A stretch of DNA of 31,886 bases from a virus: IMG/VR virus record IMGVR_UViG_3300010354_000023, positions 1-31,886 of that record; one strand, 5' to 3'. Below the pieces are notes generated by a model. The model was not told the origin of the DNA. It saw only the letters and a program-made list of their open reading frames with translations, and made no database searches. Numbering within the stretch: the first letter of the stretch is position 1; the number at the start of each line of letters is the position of its first letter. This document shows positions 21,977 through 29,620 of the stretch, piece after piece. The translations under genes were made by a program, and so were the position numbers.

Positions 21977-22246
21977 TTATTTTTTCCTGTGCCTGCGGGC
22001 AAATGTCCTTGCTTCAATCTTGCTACTGAATCCCCATCGTTTGAGTGCAAGGGCCAATCTCGTGGGCTTGTTTCTTGTGCCCATGCTGCCGCTCATGCCA
22101 CCAAACCTGGCAGCGAAACTGACTCTGCGTGGTGATGTGCCTGATCTCAACGGTGCTCTCAATTTGGCACCCGTGGTTCTTCTAAAAAAGTTCCTGCCTC
22201 GCTGATTTAGTCCCCCTCTGGGATTTTGATAGATTTTTTTTACCAT
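21977..22246 (-). CDS. Basic phage protein with a SFAARFGGMSG motif (89 aa)
   Basis: Arg/Lys/Gly-rich. The core PRRVSFAARFGGMSGSMGTRNKPTRLALALKRWGFSS resembles the small phage domain with the pattern R.SF.AR..GM.G.M....KPTR.A.AL..W. Proteins of this kind are common near phage head genes; their function is not established. The basic tail ARRHRKK suggests DNA or RNA contact. Confidence 0.65.
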   Translation of the reverse strand: MVKKIYQNPRGGLNQRGRNFFRRTTGAKLRAPLRSGTSPRRVSFAARFGGMSGSMGTRNKPTRLALALKRWGFSSKIEARTFARRHRKK

Positions 22247-22253
22247 CCTTTAT

Positions 22254-22904
22254 TTACTTTTTTTCTGTGTCTCTGTAATCGTAGTCGTATTGTCCCACTT
22301 CCTTCTCATCTGTGGTCCAACGGGGTTGGTCCTCTACTGACCAATTGTGAGTGTTGACCAATCTGTCAATCAATGGTGGTTGATTTAAATCTGTGCCCAT
22401 GTTGCTGTCAAACACCCTGCATCTGTTGTTTGGTTGCAGTGCAAAATTGCCGTTATCTAATTTTATGCAATGGGCTGCCTTGTGTTGATCTGGCTTGCCT
22501 GCATAACCATAGTTGAGCTCATTGTAGTCACCCTCTGTCCAATCCAGTGTGAACAGATATCTGCCTTCAAATTGTGTTTTGTCTCTGGTTGTGAATCGCA
22601 TCTTGGCACCTGACAGTTGATGGAATGTGGTGACCGCTATGTTGTAGGAAAATGAATCCCACAGCACCAGATCGTGTAATGGTTGTTCCTTGACTCCTTC
22701 TTCCTGACAGAATGCTGATATGGGTGCCCTCCACCATATGCCTCCATCTTCCATAACAAAATGGAACAAGGGTGCCTGCTTGGGTGCTGAACACACACCA
22801 AATACCACACACCAAAAATATTTGTCGTGGCTGTCTCGTTGATCTCTGAGATAGTTGCCCCTCACATAGCATTCTATCAATGGTATGTTGGCATTAAGAT
22901 ACAT
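22254..22904 (-). CDS. Conserved-looking protein of unknown function (216 aa)
   Basis: Begins MYLNANIPLIECYVRGNYLRD and has Trp/Tyr/Cys-rich strands (DKYFWCVVFGVCSAPKQAPLFHFVMEDGGIWWRAPISAFC), an ELNYGYAGKPDQHKAAHCIKLDNGNFALQPNNRC block and an acidic C-terminus. It looks like a compact globular enzyme or virion accessory protein; I cannot name the family with confidence. Overlaps the previous gene by 11 bases. Confidence 0.7.
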   Translation of the reverse strand: MYLNANIPLIECYVRGNYLRDQRDSHDKYFWCVVFGVCSAPKQAPLFHFVMEDGGIWWRAPISAFCQEEGVKEQPLHDLVLWDSFSYNIAVTTFHQLSGAKMRFTTRDKTQFEGRYLFTLDWTEGDYNELNYGYAGKPDQHKAAHCIKLDNGNFALQPNNRCRVFDSNMGTDLNQPPLIDRLVNTHNWSVEDQPRWTTDEKEVGQYDYDYRDTEKK

Positions 22905-23181
22905 TGGGTTTTTTCTTTCTTGGTTGATTCTGTTTCTGTGGTGGAGTTATGATGGGCTTGCCTTGATTCCTGTATGGACTGTAAAGTTCCAACAATTCTA
23001 ATCCTCGCTGATGTGCCACCCTCTTGAGATTGGTCAGTGCCTTTCTTGCCTTCTCAGCATATAACCTGCTGGGATGGTCCATCAGTTTTTGGGTGTTGAT
23101 GAAATATTGTTCTATCAATATTTTTATCTGTTCGTGCCTAGCACTTTCAACTGGTAATCTATATAATGCTCTGATTGTCAT
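22894..23181 (-). CDS. Small helical basic protein (95 aa)
   Basis: Begins 7 bases after the SpeD-like gene stop. Mostly helical (SARHEQIKILIEQYFINTQKLMDHPSRLYAEKARKALTNLKRVAHQRGLELLELYSPYR) with a basic, proline-rich tail (PQKQNQPRKKKP). No family recognised. The tight spacing places it in the portal-to-scaffold operon. Confidence 0.65.
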   Translation of the reverse strand: MTIRALYRLPVESARHEQIKILIEQYFINTQKLMDHPSRLYAEKARKALTNLKRVAHQRGLELLELYSPYRNQGKPIITPPQKQNQPRKKKPNVS

Positions 23182-23188
23182 GATGGAT

Positions 23189-23566
23189 TTATATTATATA
23201 TTCAAATCCATTCTCTCTGTCTAAAAATTTATAATCTATCATCATAATACCAAAATATTCATCCAACCAATCTGTGACATCTTTTATTTCAAAATTTTTA
23301 CAAGAATAACAATCAATTTGTATCACGTTGGGCTTGGGCTCATTCCAGCAGTGTATCGCGATGTGGCTGGTTTCAATGATGGCTGTGCCTGACCAACCCA
23401 CATTGCCTTCGTTGGGACAATAGGCAGTGAAAGGACCTGCCAATATCTTCATGTCTATCCTTGAGATTAAATCTTGTAGTGCTGAATCTAGATCAAAGTC
23501 TTTGTCAGGTGCCTGATCCACTAGAGCCCGTATTAAGAGATGCTTGTGCACCAGCTTGGGTTCCAT
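23189..23566 (-). CDS. SpeD-like pyruvoyl-dependent decarboxylase (125 aa)
   Basis: Matches S-adenosylmethionine decarboxylase proenzymes: GTAIIETSHIAIHCWNEP aligns with the G.A...ESH.SIHTWPE core, and VIQIDCYSCK with the .DVFTCG strand. Ser67 would be the autocleavage site that becomes the pyruvoyl group, His68 and Cys89 the processing/catalytic residues. The residue before Ser67 is Thr, not the usual Glu, and TCG is SCK, so processing or substrate may differ. Some phage SpeD relatives decarboxylate ornithine or arginine instead. The role could be polyamine supply or SAM depletion. It starts TAATG-coupled to a 40-residue gene, inside the head operon. Confidence 0.78.
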   Translation of the reverse strand: MEPKLVHKHLLIRALVDQAPDKDFDLDSALQDLISRIDMKILAGPFTAYCPNEGNVGWSGTAIIETSHIAIHCWNEPKPNVIQIDCYSCKNFEIKDVTDWLDEYFGIMMIDYKFLDRENGFEYII

Positions 23567-23688
23567 TATTTTTTCTTATACCCTGATGCGAAGATTGCAC
23601 GTGCCTGCTTCATGGCCTGTTTCTTGGTGGGATAGGTCTTGCCAGAGGTGCCCCATTTGTAGCCTCCCTTGACTTTACGAATTGGCAT
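23566..23688 (-). CDS. 40-residue protein between portal and SpeD-like genes
   Basis: ATG 23688 lies inside the end of the portal gene and its TAA overlaps the next ATG (TAATG at 23566). Sequence: MPIRKVKGGYKWGTSGKTYP, then TKKQAMKQARAIFASGYKKK. The pattern K.GGY.WG.SGK.Y.TK..A..Q..AI.ASGY is that of a very small, basic phage protein often found after portal or head genes. Its function is unknown. Confidence 0.78.
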   Translation of the reverse strand: MPIRKVKGGYKWGTSGKTYPTKKQAMKQARAIFASGYKKK

Positions 23689-25150
23689 TTTCATCCTCCA
23701 ATTCTATTTCTTCACCCTCTTCATTTTCTCCCAATTCTTCCGCTTCTCCCTCAACTTGTTCCGTGTTGGGATTTTCTGTGGTCTCTAACAGGGTCTCTTC
23801 TATTTCTAATAATTCCAATATCTTCATATCAATCGCTGCCTTGACCTTTGGATCTGCTGGATTGGTGTCCGCTGCCTTTTTCAGTATGTCAATGTCCAAA
23901 CTCTTGTCTCTGAAATGGAATGCTTTGGGATATTCAATCTCTCCATCAAAAACCATGCCTTGCCATTCAGCGAAGTATCTCCATATCTGTTCTTCTGCCA
24001 ATTCAAGATTCTTGGCCTTCTCATTTAATTTGGCATCCAATAGCACAAATTCTGACTGCATGGCCACACCTGACATCTGTCTGGTCTCAATGGCTCTCAC
24101 GGCACCCAGATGTGCCATCCTATCAATGGCCTTGATGGTCTCATCTATGGTTTGCAATATGGCTTGTAAATTTTGTCCTGATGGTTGTAGTATGTAAGGT
24201 TTAAGATTGGCATCCATGTCAGCGGGCATTTCAATGATGGCACCTGCTCCTGCTGATGCTTGAGTTTCTGCTGTTTTTACCAATGTGGGGTGATTGGTTA
24301 ATCTTATCAACTGTTCTGCCTCACTGTATAATTGGTAAAGAAAGTTTTGTGCATCTGCTATGTCTGCAATATCACTCACACCAATACCACGCAGGGGTGA
24401 TCTATTGGCATAGACCCATACTGCTGGAATTTTGCCCAGTGGGTTGGGTTTTCTTTCAATGTCTTCTATGGGATTTTTCTTTTTGGGATTATAACTTTGT
24501 AATAGGATCTCATCTCTGGTCCATGTCCTGATATAATAGATTGTGTCTTGTTGATAACTTCTCTCTTCCTGTTCTAAAAAACGAATATATTGCAATTCAT
24601 ATTTGCCACTAGGCATTCTTATAAAACTCCAATCCAATATGTTCTCAGGAGTGTAAATTGTCACATACGGCCTGATACCTTGTTGTAATTCTTCTGCTCT
24701 TGTGCCTACCTGTGTTTCAGGTCTGTCAACCAGTACACAGCAATGGCCATAGATGCTGGATTGTATATTCACATCTTGAATAAAACTTTTCCAACTTCTG
24801 CCATCCATGTCAGCATCTTTCAAGAATTGTTCCAATTCTGGCATCCCTTCCATGGATCCAAATTCTCTGTCTGGTTCATGTCTAAATAAGAATGAATTGT
24901 AGATATGGATCACTGCCTTGCAGTGATTGTCCAATGGTGTCTGTGCTATCCTGTTGGCATAATCATTGTCACTCTCAAAAATGTATTTGGTGAGATATTG
25001 TCCCATCTTGTATTGCACACCACCAAGATATGATGCTGATAGGAATTTCCATCTTCTTATAAAATTATGATATTCTTCGTGGACAGGCAATCCCTGGGTG
25101 TTGGTTCCCCCCACACTGCGATCTTGATTTACGAAACTATAATCTGCCAT
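23675..25150 (-). CDS. Portal protein (491 aa)
   Basis: Follows the large terminase with a 14-base overlap. Residues 1..100 (HEEYHNFIRRWKFLSASYLGGVQYKMGQYLTKYIFESDNDYANRIAQTPLDNHCKAVIHIYNSFLF) and the later PLRGIGVSDIADIADAQNFLYQLYSEAEQLIRLTNHPTLV are typical portal features (dodecameric ring, wing and stem). The middle RAIETRQMSGVAMQSEFVLLDAKLNEKAKNLELAEEQIWRYFAEW is the usual SG.A.....L..KL...A..LE..E. helix. The C-terminal 45 residues are very acidic (Glu-rich). Forms the DNA entry channel at one capsid vertex. Confidence 0.9.
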   Translation of the reverse strand: MADYSFVNQDRSVGGTNTQGLPVHEEYHNFIRRWKFLSASYLGGVQYKMGQYLTKYIFESDNDYANRIAQTPLDNHCKAVIHIYNSFLFRHEPDREFGSMEGMPELEQFLKDADMDGRSWKSFIQDVNIQSSIYGHCCVLVDRPETQVGTRAEELQQGIRPYVTIYTPENILDWSFIRMPSGKYELQYIRFLEQEERSYQQDTIYYIRTWTRDEILLQSYNPKKKNPIEDIERKPNPLGKIPAVWVYANRSPLRGIGVSDIADIADAQNFLYQLYSEAEQLIRLTNHPTLVKTAETQASAGAGAIIEMPADMDANLKPYILQPSGQNLQAILQTIDETIKAIDRMAHLGAVRAIETRQMSGVAMQSEFVLLDAKLNEKAKNLELAEEQIWRYFAEWQGMVFDGEIEYPKAFHFRDKSLDIDILKKAADTNPADPKVKAAIDMKILELLEIEETLLETTENPNTEQVEGEAEELGENEEGEEIELEDENANS

Positions 25151-26384
25151 GGGTCCTTCCTACCTTTACGTTGAATGTTTTTACCTCTGATGGTTCATGG
25201 TATCTATTGATTGGGAATAAGAATGAAATGAGGTATCCAAGGGCATCGTTCATATGCGAATATATTCCTGCTTCTGGCACGTTGGTGCCTTCCTTGAAGC
25301 ATTGTTTCTGTATGCTATTTAACAGATTCTGGCACCGTGGATGTATTATTATGCCTCTGATTCCTGCCGCTGAGTTCAGTTTGGAATTCACACAATTGAT
25401 CCTATCCCTAACGGCCATGTGCCTATTGTGTAATTTACAGATGAAACCAGCATTTTGCAATATCATAAGATCTGTTTTACCACCCGCTGATGATCTCCTC
25501 TGCCTACAGGCAGGATCTGGATATACGAATATCTTCTTGTTCTTGTATCTATTGTGTATTTCATCACACAGCTCATCTGTGTTGGATCCATACATGGATA
25601 TTTCATCAAACACGTGCACCACCCCATCTTGAATATAAGATACCACAGAACTCATGGGTGACACGTTGAAATCCTGTCCTATGTGCAACATGGTCACGTG
25701 CTCAGGCATCTCAAATGCCTTCACGTTGTGTTTGATGTCAAAACCATAATAGACCACTCCTGAGAATGTTTCCCAAGTGGCTTCATATTCTTGCCTAAAA
25801 ACTTTTTCTGATAGATCCTTGCGTGCTTGTTCTATTTCTTCAGCATCTACCCAACCACCTTGCAGTGTGGTGAACTGCCAACTCTTCCAATCTGGATTGC
25901 CCATCTGTCCCTGTTGATATAGATCGTAAAACCAACTCAACCCTTTGGGTGTGCCGCAGAACAGTGCCTTGCCCTTGGTATCTGATAATGTGGGCCTCAA
26001 TGTGGCTGTCCATGCTTCTTGTTCAATGTCCGCACACTCATCCATCACTAAAAAATTTATACCTACCCCCCTCAGTGAATCTGGATTGTCCGCTCCCCTC
26101 AGACAGATCCTTGAACCATTCTTTAACACAATGGTAAGTTCTGCTTCATTGATGGTCTTGGACCATCTTAGATCTTGAATTATTTTTTTTAATTGCACCC
26201 AAGCGATCTGTTTGGCCTGCCTGTAGCTGGGTCCAATGTACCAACAAAGTTGGTTGGGCATCCTTGCTTGATAACACAGTTCTCTGATGGCCAATGTGGT
26301 CTTGCCAAATCTCCTGCCACATACTGCCACTCTAAATCTTGCTGTGCTGTCAGCTACCTGTTGTTGCGGCTGTGATAATTTCAT
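25137..26384 (-). CDS. terL: Terminase large subunit (415 aa)
   Basis: ATPase: Walker A GRRFGKT (residues 23..29), Walker B FLVMDE with Asp115/Glu116, coupling motif CGTPKG (143..148). Nuclease: RNase H-like acidic residues at Asp238 (HIGQDFN), Asp290 (VYPDPA) and Asp380 (HMNDALGYLI). Drives DNA packaging and cuts the concatemer. Length 415 is on the short side of the family but all motifs are present. A TATAAATA element lies 25 bases upstream (26410..26417); there is no clear ribosome site. The small subunit gene is separated from it by the antisense HNH gene. Confidence 0.95.
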   Translation of the reverse strand: MKLSQPQQQVADSTARFRVAVCGRRFGKTTLAIRELCYQARMPNQLCWYIGPSYRQAKQIAWVQLKKIIQDLRWSKTINEAELTIVLKNGSRICLRGADNPDSLRGVGINFLVMDECADIEQEAWTATLRPTLSDTKGKALFCGTPKGLSWFYDLYQQGQMGNPDWKSWQFTTLQGGWVDAEEIEQARKDLSEKVFRQEYEATWETFSGVVYYGFDIKHNVKAFEMPEHVTMLHIGQDFNVSPMSSVVSYIQDGVVHVFDEISMYGSNTDELCDEIHNRYKNKKIFVYPDPACRQRRSSAGGKTDLMILQNAGFICKLHNRHMAVRDRINCVNSKLNSAAGIRGIIIHPRCQNLLNSIQKQCFKEGTNVPEAGIYSHMNDALGYLISFLFPINRYHEPSEVKTFNVKVGRTHGRL

Positions 26385-26412
26385 TGATTTTTAATAATTT
26401 TTTTGTTAATAT
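26384..26412 (+). promoter_or_regulatory. Promoter for leaderless HNH gene at 26419
   Basis: TTGATT (26384..26389), 17 bases, then TAATAT (26407..26412) preceded by TGT. The -10 lies at -12 to -7 from ATG 26419. TGTTA begins exactly 15 bases before the ATG, as in the other two HNH genes. The -35 overlaps the terminase start codon. Confidence 0.6.
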
Positions 26413-26417
26413 TTATA
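26410..26417 (-). promoter_or_regulatory. TATAAATA late-type element before the large terminase
   Basis: The minus strand reads GTATAAATATTAAC, 25 bases before ATG 26384. It overlaps the -10 of the opposing HNH promoter, making a compact bidirectional control element. Confidence 0.5.
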
Positions 26418-26418
26418 C

Positions 26419-26889
26419 ATGAACAACAGAATGAATCTCGTAATTAATAAATTTTGGAGAAATATTAAAAAAACTAATCATTGTTGGATTTGGATGGGTA
26501 AAAAAGATAGAGATGGATATGGGCAAATTTCTTTGTTCAATCATACCAATTTAAAAATCAGAGGAGCACATCGTTTGAGTTATTGGATTCATAATAATTA
26601 TAAAAATCCAAAAAATAATTTTATTTGTCACAGTTGTGATAATCCATCTTGTGTAAATCCAGCACATTTAATTCTTGCAGATGTGCATTGGAACAACAAT
26701 GATAAAATTAAAAAAAATAAACAAAAAGGTCCTAAGGGAATACAAAATTCTCAAGCAAAATTTAATAATAAGGATATCATTGATATAAGAAATGATCACA
26801 ACCATTATGAAATTATATCTTTAAAATATAATGTTCATCCTGAAACGATTAGATTAATTAAAAAAAGAAAAACCTGGAAACATCTTTGA
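26419..26889 (+). CDS. HNH homing endonuclease between terminase subunits (156 aa)
   Basis: HNH_3-type. Landmarks: CWIWMGKKDRDGYGQ (22..36), HRLSYW at 51..56, CHSCDNPSCVNPAHL (70..84) with His71, Asn80, His83. The C-terminal AKFNNKDIIDIRNDHNHYEIISLKYNVHPETIRLIKKRKTWKHL is a helix-turn-helix-like module. Inserted antisense between small and large terminase; the stop is 11 bases from the convergent small-terminase stop. Strongly AT-rich (23% GC at 26701..26760, against 40% in a sampled 60 bases of terL at 25441), so probably a recent arrival. Own leaderless promoter, no ribosome site. Confidence 0.92.
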   Translation: MNNRMNLVINKFWRNIKKTNHCWIWMGKKDRDGYGQISLFNHTNLKIRGAHRLSYWIHNNYKNPKNNFICHSCDNPSCVNPAHLILADVHWNNNDKIKKNKQKGPKGIQNSQAKFNNKDIIDIRNDHNHYEIISLKYNVHPETIRLIKKRKTWKHL

Positions 26890-26900
26890 TAGTTTCATAT

Positions 26901-27215
26901 CTATTCATTGGGCCAAGGTAGGGGCTCTTGACTCTCAGCATCAGTGGGTGTGTCTTTTTGATCCAAGTAATTTTTACCTAAGAATATCAACATACGAACA
27001 TCACCTTTTTCCAAAGCCACTTCCATCTGTTTCCTACGCAATGATTTCTTGCCCTCTGCCCTGCCTTTTTCAATGATGTCTTTGTATCTCTTTTTTAGAT
27101 TGTCCACAGATGTGTTCATCACTGAAGCGATCTCTTCATAGGAACACATGATGGAAGCCAATTTGGCTATCATCTGCACATCTAACTTGTATGATTTTTT
27201 TTCTATCGTGGCCAT
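26901..27215 (-). CDS. Terminase small subunit candidate (104 aa)
   Basis: N-terminal helix-turn-helix (VQMIAKLASIMCSYEEIASVMNTSVDNLKKRYKDIIEKG) followed by a charged helix (RAEGKKSLRRKQMEVALEKGDVRMLIFLGKNYLDQKD) with the common (A/V)..GD..MLI.LGK..L.QKD signature of small terminase-like proteins. It would bind pac/cos DNA and regulate TerL. The ATG is TAATG-coupled to the preceding gene. Placement next to TerL supports the call. Confidence 0.8.
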   Translation of the reverse strand: MATIEKKSYKLDVQMIAKLASIMCSYEEIASVMNTSVDNLKKRYKDIIEKGRAEGKKSLRRKQMEVALEKGDVRMLIFLGKNYLDQKDTPTDAESQEPLPWPNE

Positions 27216-27559
27216 TATAAATGTTTCTCCGTTATCACTATTCTAAATCTCCTCTTGTCAGTGTCACCGTTGGATGTCACTATGGTCACATCCACGTTAT
27301 AGACATTGCCTAGGGTGCCATTTCTTAATCTTATACTAACCACATCTCCCGCTATCAATACATCCGTGGCAGCATTGGTTGGGAATGCCAGAGGACTGGC
27401 ATCACCCGCGATGCTCTCAATGGCCACAGAAGCAGAACTGATCGCATCTCCTGAATTGAGGTAATCCGTGAAATCCACGGCATATTTGATGTTGGCAGTG
27501 GGTGCCTTCTCTATGTAGGCTCCCTCGTTGTCTCTCTTAAAACCTGTTAAATTGGCCAT
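27215..27559 (-). CDS. Small Ig-like structural protein (114 aa)
   Basis: Sequence NIKYAVDFTDYLNSGDAISSASVAIESIAGD..., then DVVSIRLRNGTLGNVYNVDVTIVTSNGDTDKRRFRIVI. This is the pattern of small beta-sandwich phage virion proteins (.D.A.DW...L..GD.I..S......, ..G..Y.V...I.T..G....R.F.I.V). It probably decorates head or tail. AAGGGGAG precedes ATG 27559. Confidence 0.65.
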   Translation of the reverse strand: MANLTGFKRDNEGAYIEKAPTANIKYAVDFTDYLNSGDAISSASVAIESIAGDASPLAFPTNAATDVLIAGDVVSIRLRNGTLGNVYNVDVTIVTSNGDTDKRRFRIVITEKHL

Positions 27560-27560
27560 C

Positions 27561-28445
27561 TTAATAATCTCCCCTTACCCTTGGCACTGAACTTCTGTTC
27601 TTGAACACTGGAGTGAATATGCGATAATTCCTTGTTTCCTGCAACACTTCAATTCCTCTGGTTTCTGTTGGTGCTGTATTTACACGAGTTTCCATCAAAC
27701 ATTCTATTATGCGATTTTCTTCTGGCACGATATAGGTTCTGATCTCCTGCAGTGCCTTGATGGTAAAATAAGGATCTGGCAGTGATATCAGTGCCGCATC
27801 GCTGAGTTCAAAGGCAAATGCTTGTAGATTTAATGGTGTTATGCCTGCAAAGAGATAATTTCCATTGCTCAATTGTGAAAAGATCGCTGACAGCGTCTTG
27901 CTGGGCCTGTAGGTGGCATTGCCATTGGCAATCTGTGAGAACAGTGCCACGAAAGATGGAGATGGTGCAAACGTGGCATTGGCATTCTGTGCAGAGGCAA
28001 AGGCCGCGTTGTAGATGATGGGTGTGGGCTGATCCCTAAATCTGTTGGGTGTGGCACTGTGCGATGCCGTGGCAGTGATGGCAGCATCACCCGTGGCAAG
28101 GAATCCTCCCAACCCTGAACAAGCCGCGATCATTGAATATGTGAAAGGTGCTGTCTGATCTCTCAATCTGTTGCAGGTGGTGTCTGCCTGTGTGGCCACT
28201 GATGATTGAACACTTGAACCAAAGGCAAGATATCCCCCCAGTGCCTTGCTGACAATGCCAAATGTGAATGCCACTCCAGAATAGTCCCACCTGTCACCAT
28301 ACCATTCATCCCAGGTCCTGTCTATGTATTGACCATCTTCTGAAAATTGATCCCAATTGAAATCTACCAGCTGGCCCCTGATGTTGCCACGCTCTTGCAC
28401 ATAGCTGTCTGTGACGTATGTTGCCGTGACGTAGATGGTGGGCAT
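27561..28445 (-). CDS. Unknown, probably structural, repeat-containing protein (294 aa)
   Basis: AGGAGG before ATG 28445. Residues 70..190 hold imperfect repeats (CNRLRDQTAPFTYSMIAACSG and PNRFRDQPTPIIYNAAFASAQ; FVALFSQIANGNATYRPS and LSAIFSQLSNGNYLF). The C-terminal 90 residues repeat ETR/ENR motifs (ALQEIRTYIVPEENRIIECLMETRVNTAPTETRGIEVLQETRNYRI). Repeats and the operon place suggest a virion or fibre-associated protein. I do not recognise the family. Confidence 0.65.
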   Translation of the reverse strand: MPTIYVTATYVTDSYVQERGNIRGQLVDFNWDQFSEDGQYIDRTWDEWYGDRWDYSGVAFTFGIVSKALGGYLAFGSSVQSSVATQADTTCNRLRDQTAPFTYSMIAACSGLGGFLATGDAAITATASHSATPNRFRDQPTPIIYNAAFASAQNANATFAPSPSFVALFSQIANGNATYRPSKTLSAIFSQLSNGNYLFAGITPLNLQAFAFELSDAALISLPDPYFTIKALQEIRTYIVPEENRIIECLMETRVNTAPTETRGIEVLQETRNYRIFTPVFKNRSSVPRVRGDY

Positions 28446-28455
28446 TAGATGCCTC

Positions 28456-28932
28456 CTATGCTAACGATATTGTGAGGTTGCCTGTGGCCACCTGGAAGGT
28501 GTCCCCGTTCAGAATTTCCTTGGGGTTGGAGAGCAACCCATAGTACATCACTTGATCTGGTGTTCTGCTCTCATCAATGATAGCGATACAGGTTATCGTG
28601 GATCCTGATCCTGCCGTGTTGTCATAATTGGCAGTGGCAGTGGGAAATGTGCAGTTGGCTGTGTTGGAAATTGATCCTGTGGTTGTGTCTGTACCAAATG
28701 TAATCTGTGTTCTTGCATAAGCAGTGCCTGATGTGGTTATCTCATAGTAGCCCCAATTGCCTATGGTGGTCGCGGCAGTGCCTGCCTCTAGTGCTGCCAG
28801 CACATCTGATGCTGGTCCTGAAAACAATGCCAATTTGATATCTGTGGCTGCTGGTGCCGTGTAGGGAGAAGCATAGCCTCTCAATGTGCCATTCAGTATG
28901 TGATTTTCTAATGCGTTGGAAGCCGCTGACAT
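28456..28932 (-). CDS. Phage structural protein of the GDTF..A.G.LTISL type (158 aa)
   Basis: Starts with a helix (SNALENHILNGTLRG), then beta strands: IKLALFSGPASD, YARTQITFGTDTTTGSISNTANCTFPTAT, ITCIAIIDE, VMYYGLLSNPKEILNGDTFQVATGNLTISL. This pattern (NTA..TFPTAT, YYG.L..PK.I..GDTF....GNLTI.L) is found in many phages next to fibre genes; its exact place in the virion is not established. AAGGAG precedes the ATG. Confidence 0.72.
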   Translation of the reverse strand: MSAASNALENHILNGTLRGYASPYTAPAATDIKLALFSGPASDVLAALEAGTAATTIGNWGYYEITTSGTAYARTQITFGTDTTTGSISNTANCTFPTATANYDNTAGSGSTITCIAIIDESRTPDQVMYYGLLSNPKEILNGDTFQVATGNLTISLA

Positions 28933-28966
28933 AAAAATTGTCTCCTTGTTGTAATTACCTTTTTAT

Positions 28967-29620
28967 TTAGCCTTCTCTGATTGTGATCTGGACAGCACCG
29001 CTTACCCTTTGACCACCACTGGTCACTTGATATCTAGCGATCAATCCTGTGCCCACTGTGCCAGGACCAAAGGTGTTGGTTTTGTCTGTGCTTAATATTC
29101 TTCTACGAGTAAAAAAACGTATGGGATATGCTGTGAGATCTCCGCTTTCACCACTGCCAGTATCAATTCTATAAGTGGAATAATTGTTGGTATGTTCATA
29201 TGTGCCAGTGCCAGGCAAAAGTGCGTATGTGGCAGCCACACGAGAAGTGATTGTGGCTATCACATTCACAGTGCCAAAACCAAATTGACCAGTAAGATAA
29301 TTGCCAGCATTGGCATAGGCCAATATAATTTTGCATTGTCTGTTGGGATCAGGTGTGTTAGTGTTTCTATATTTGGTTTCAAATGCTGTCATGTCCACAG
29401 TTAAAACTCTGCCTGCTGATAGATAGGTCACTGAAGGAAAGTTGAGGTGAGCTTCAGTAGAATCAATATGACCTGATACATCAGTGCCACCAAATCCTCC
29501 CATGGGGTAGGTGCCATCATTCATGGAAATGCCAGAATTGGTTGATCCACTTGCTGAGACTGTGGCTGTTTGTGAAGCAAATCCACCAGCACCTAGAAAC
29601 TTCCTAGATCCTATGAACAT
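28967..29620 (-). CDS. Probable virion surface protein (217 aa)
   Basis: Gly/Ser/Thr-rich, beta-rich protein (GAGGFASQTATVSASGSTNSGISMNDGTYPMGGFGG) with a more globular centre (VLTVDMTAFETKYRNTN, CKIILAYANAGNYLTGQFGFGTVNVIATITSR). Its ATG overlaps the stop of the 184-residue fibre-tip-like gene (TAATG). Function unknown; composition and place fit a decoration or fibre-associated protein. Confidence 0.65.
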   Translation of the reverse strand: MFIGSRKFLGAGGFASQTATVSASGSTNSGISMNDGTYPMGGFGGTDVSGHIDSTEAHLNFPSVTYLSAGRVLTVDMTAFETKYRNTNTPDPNRQCKIILAYANAGNYLTGQFGFGTVNVIATITSRVAATYALLPGTGTYEHTNNYSTYRIDTGSGESGDLTAYPIRFFTRRRILSTDKTNTFGPGTVGTGLIARYQVTSGGQRVSGAVQITIREG

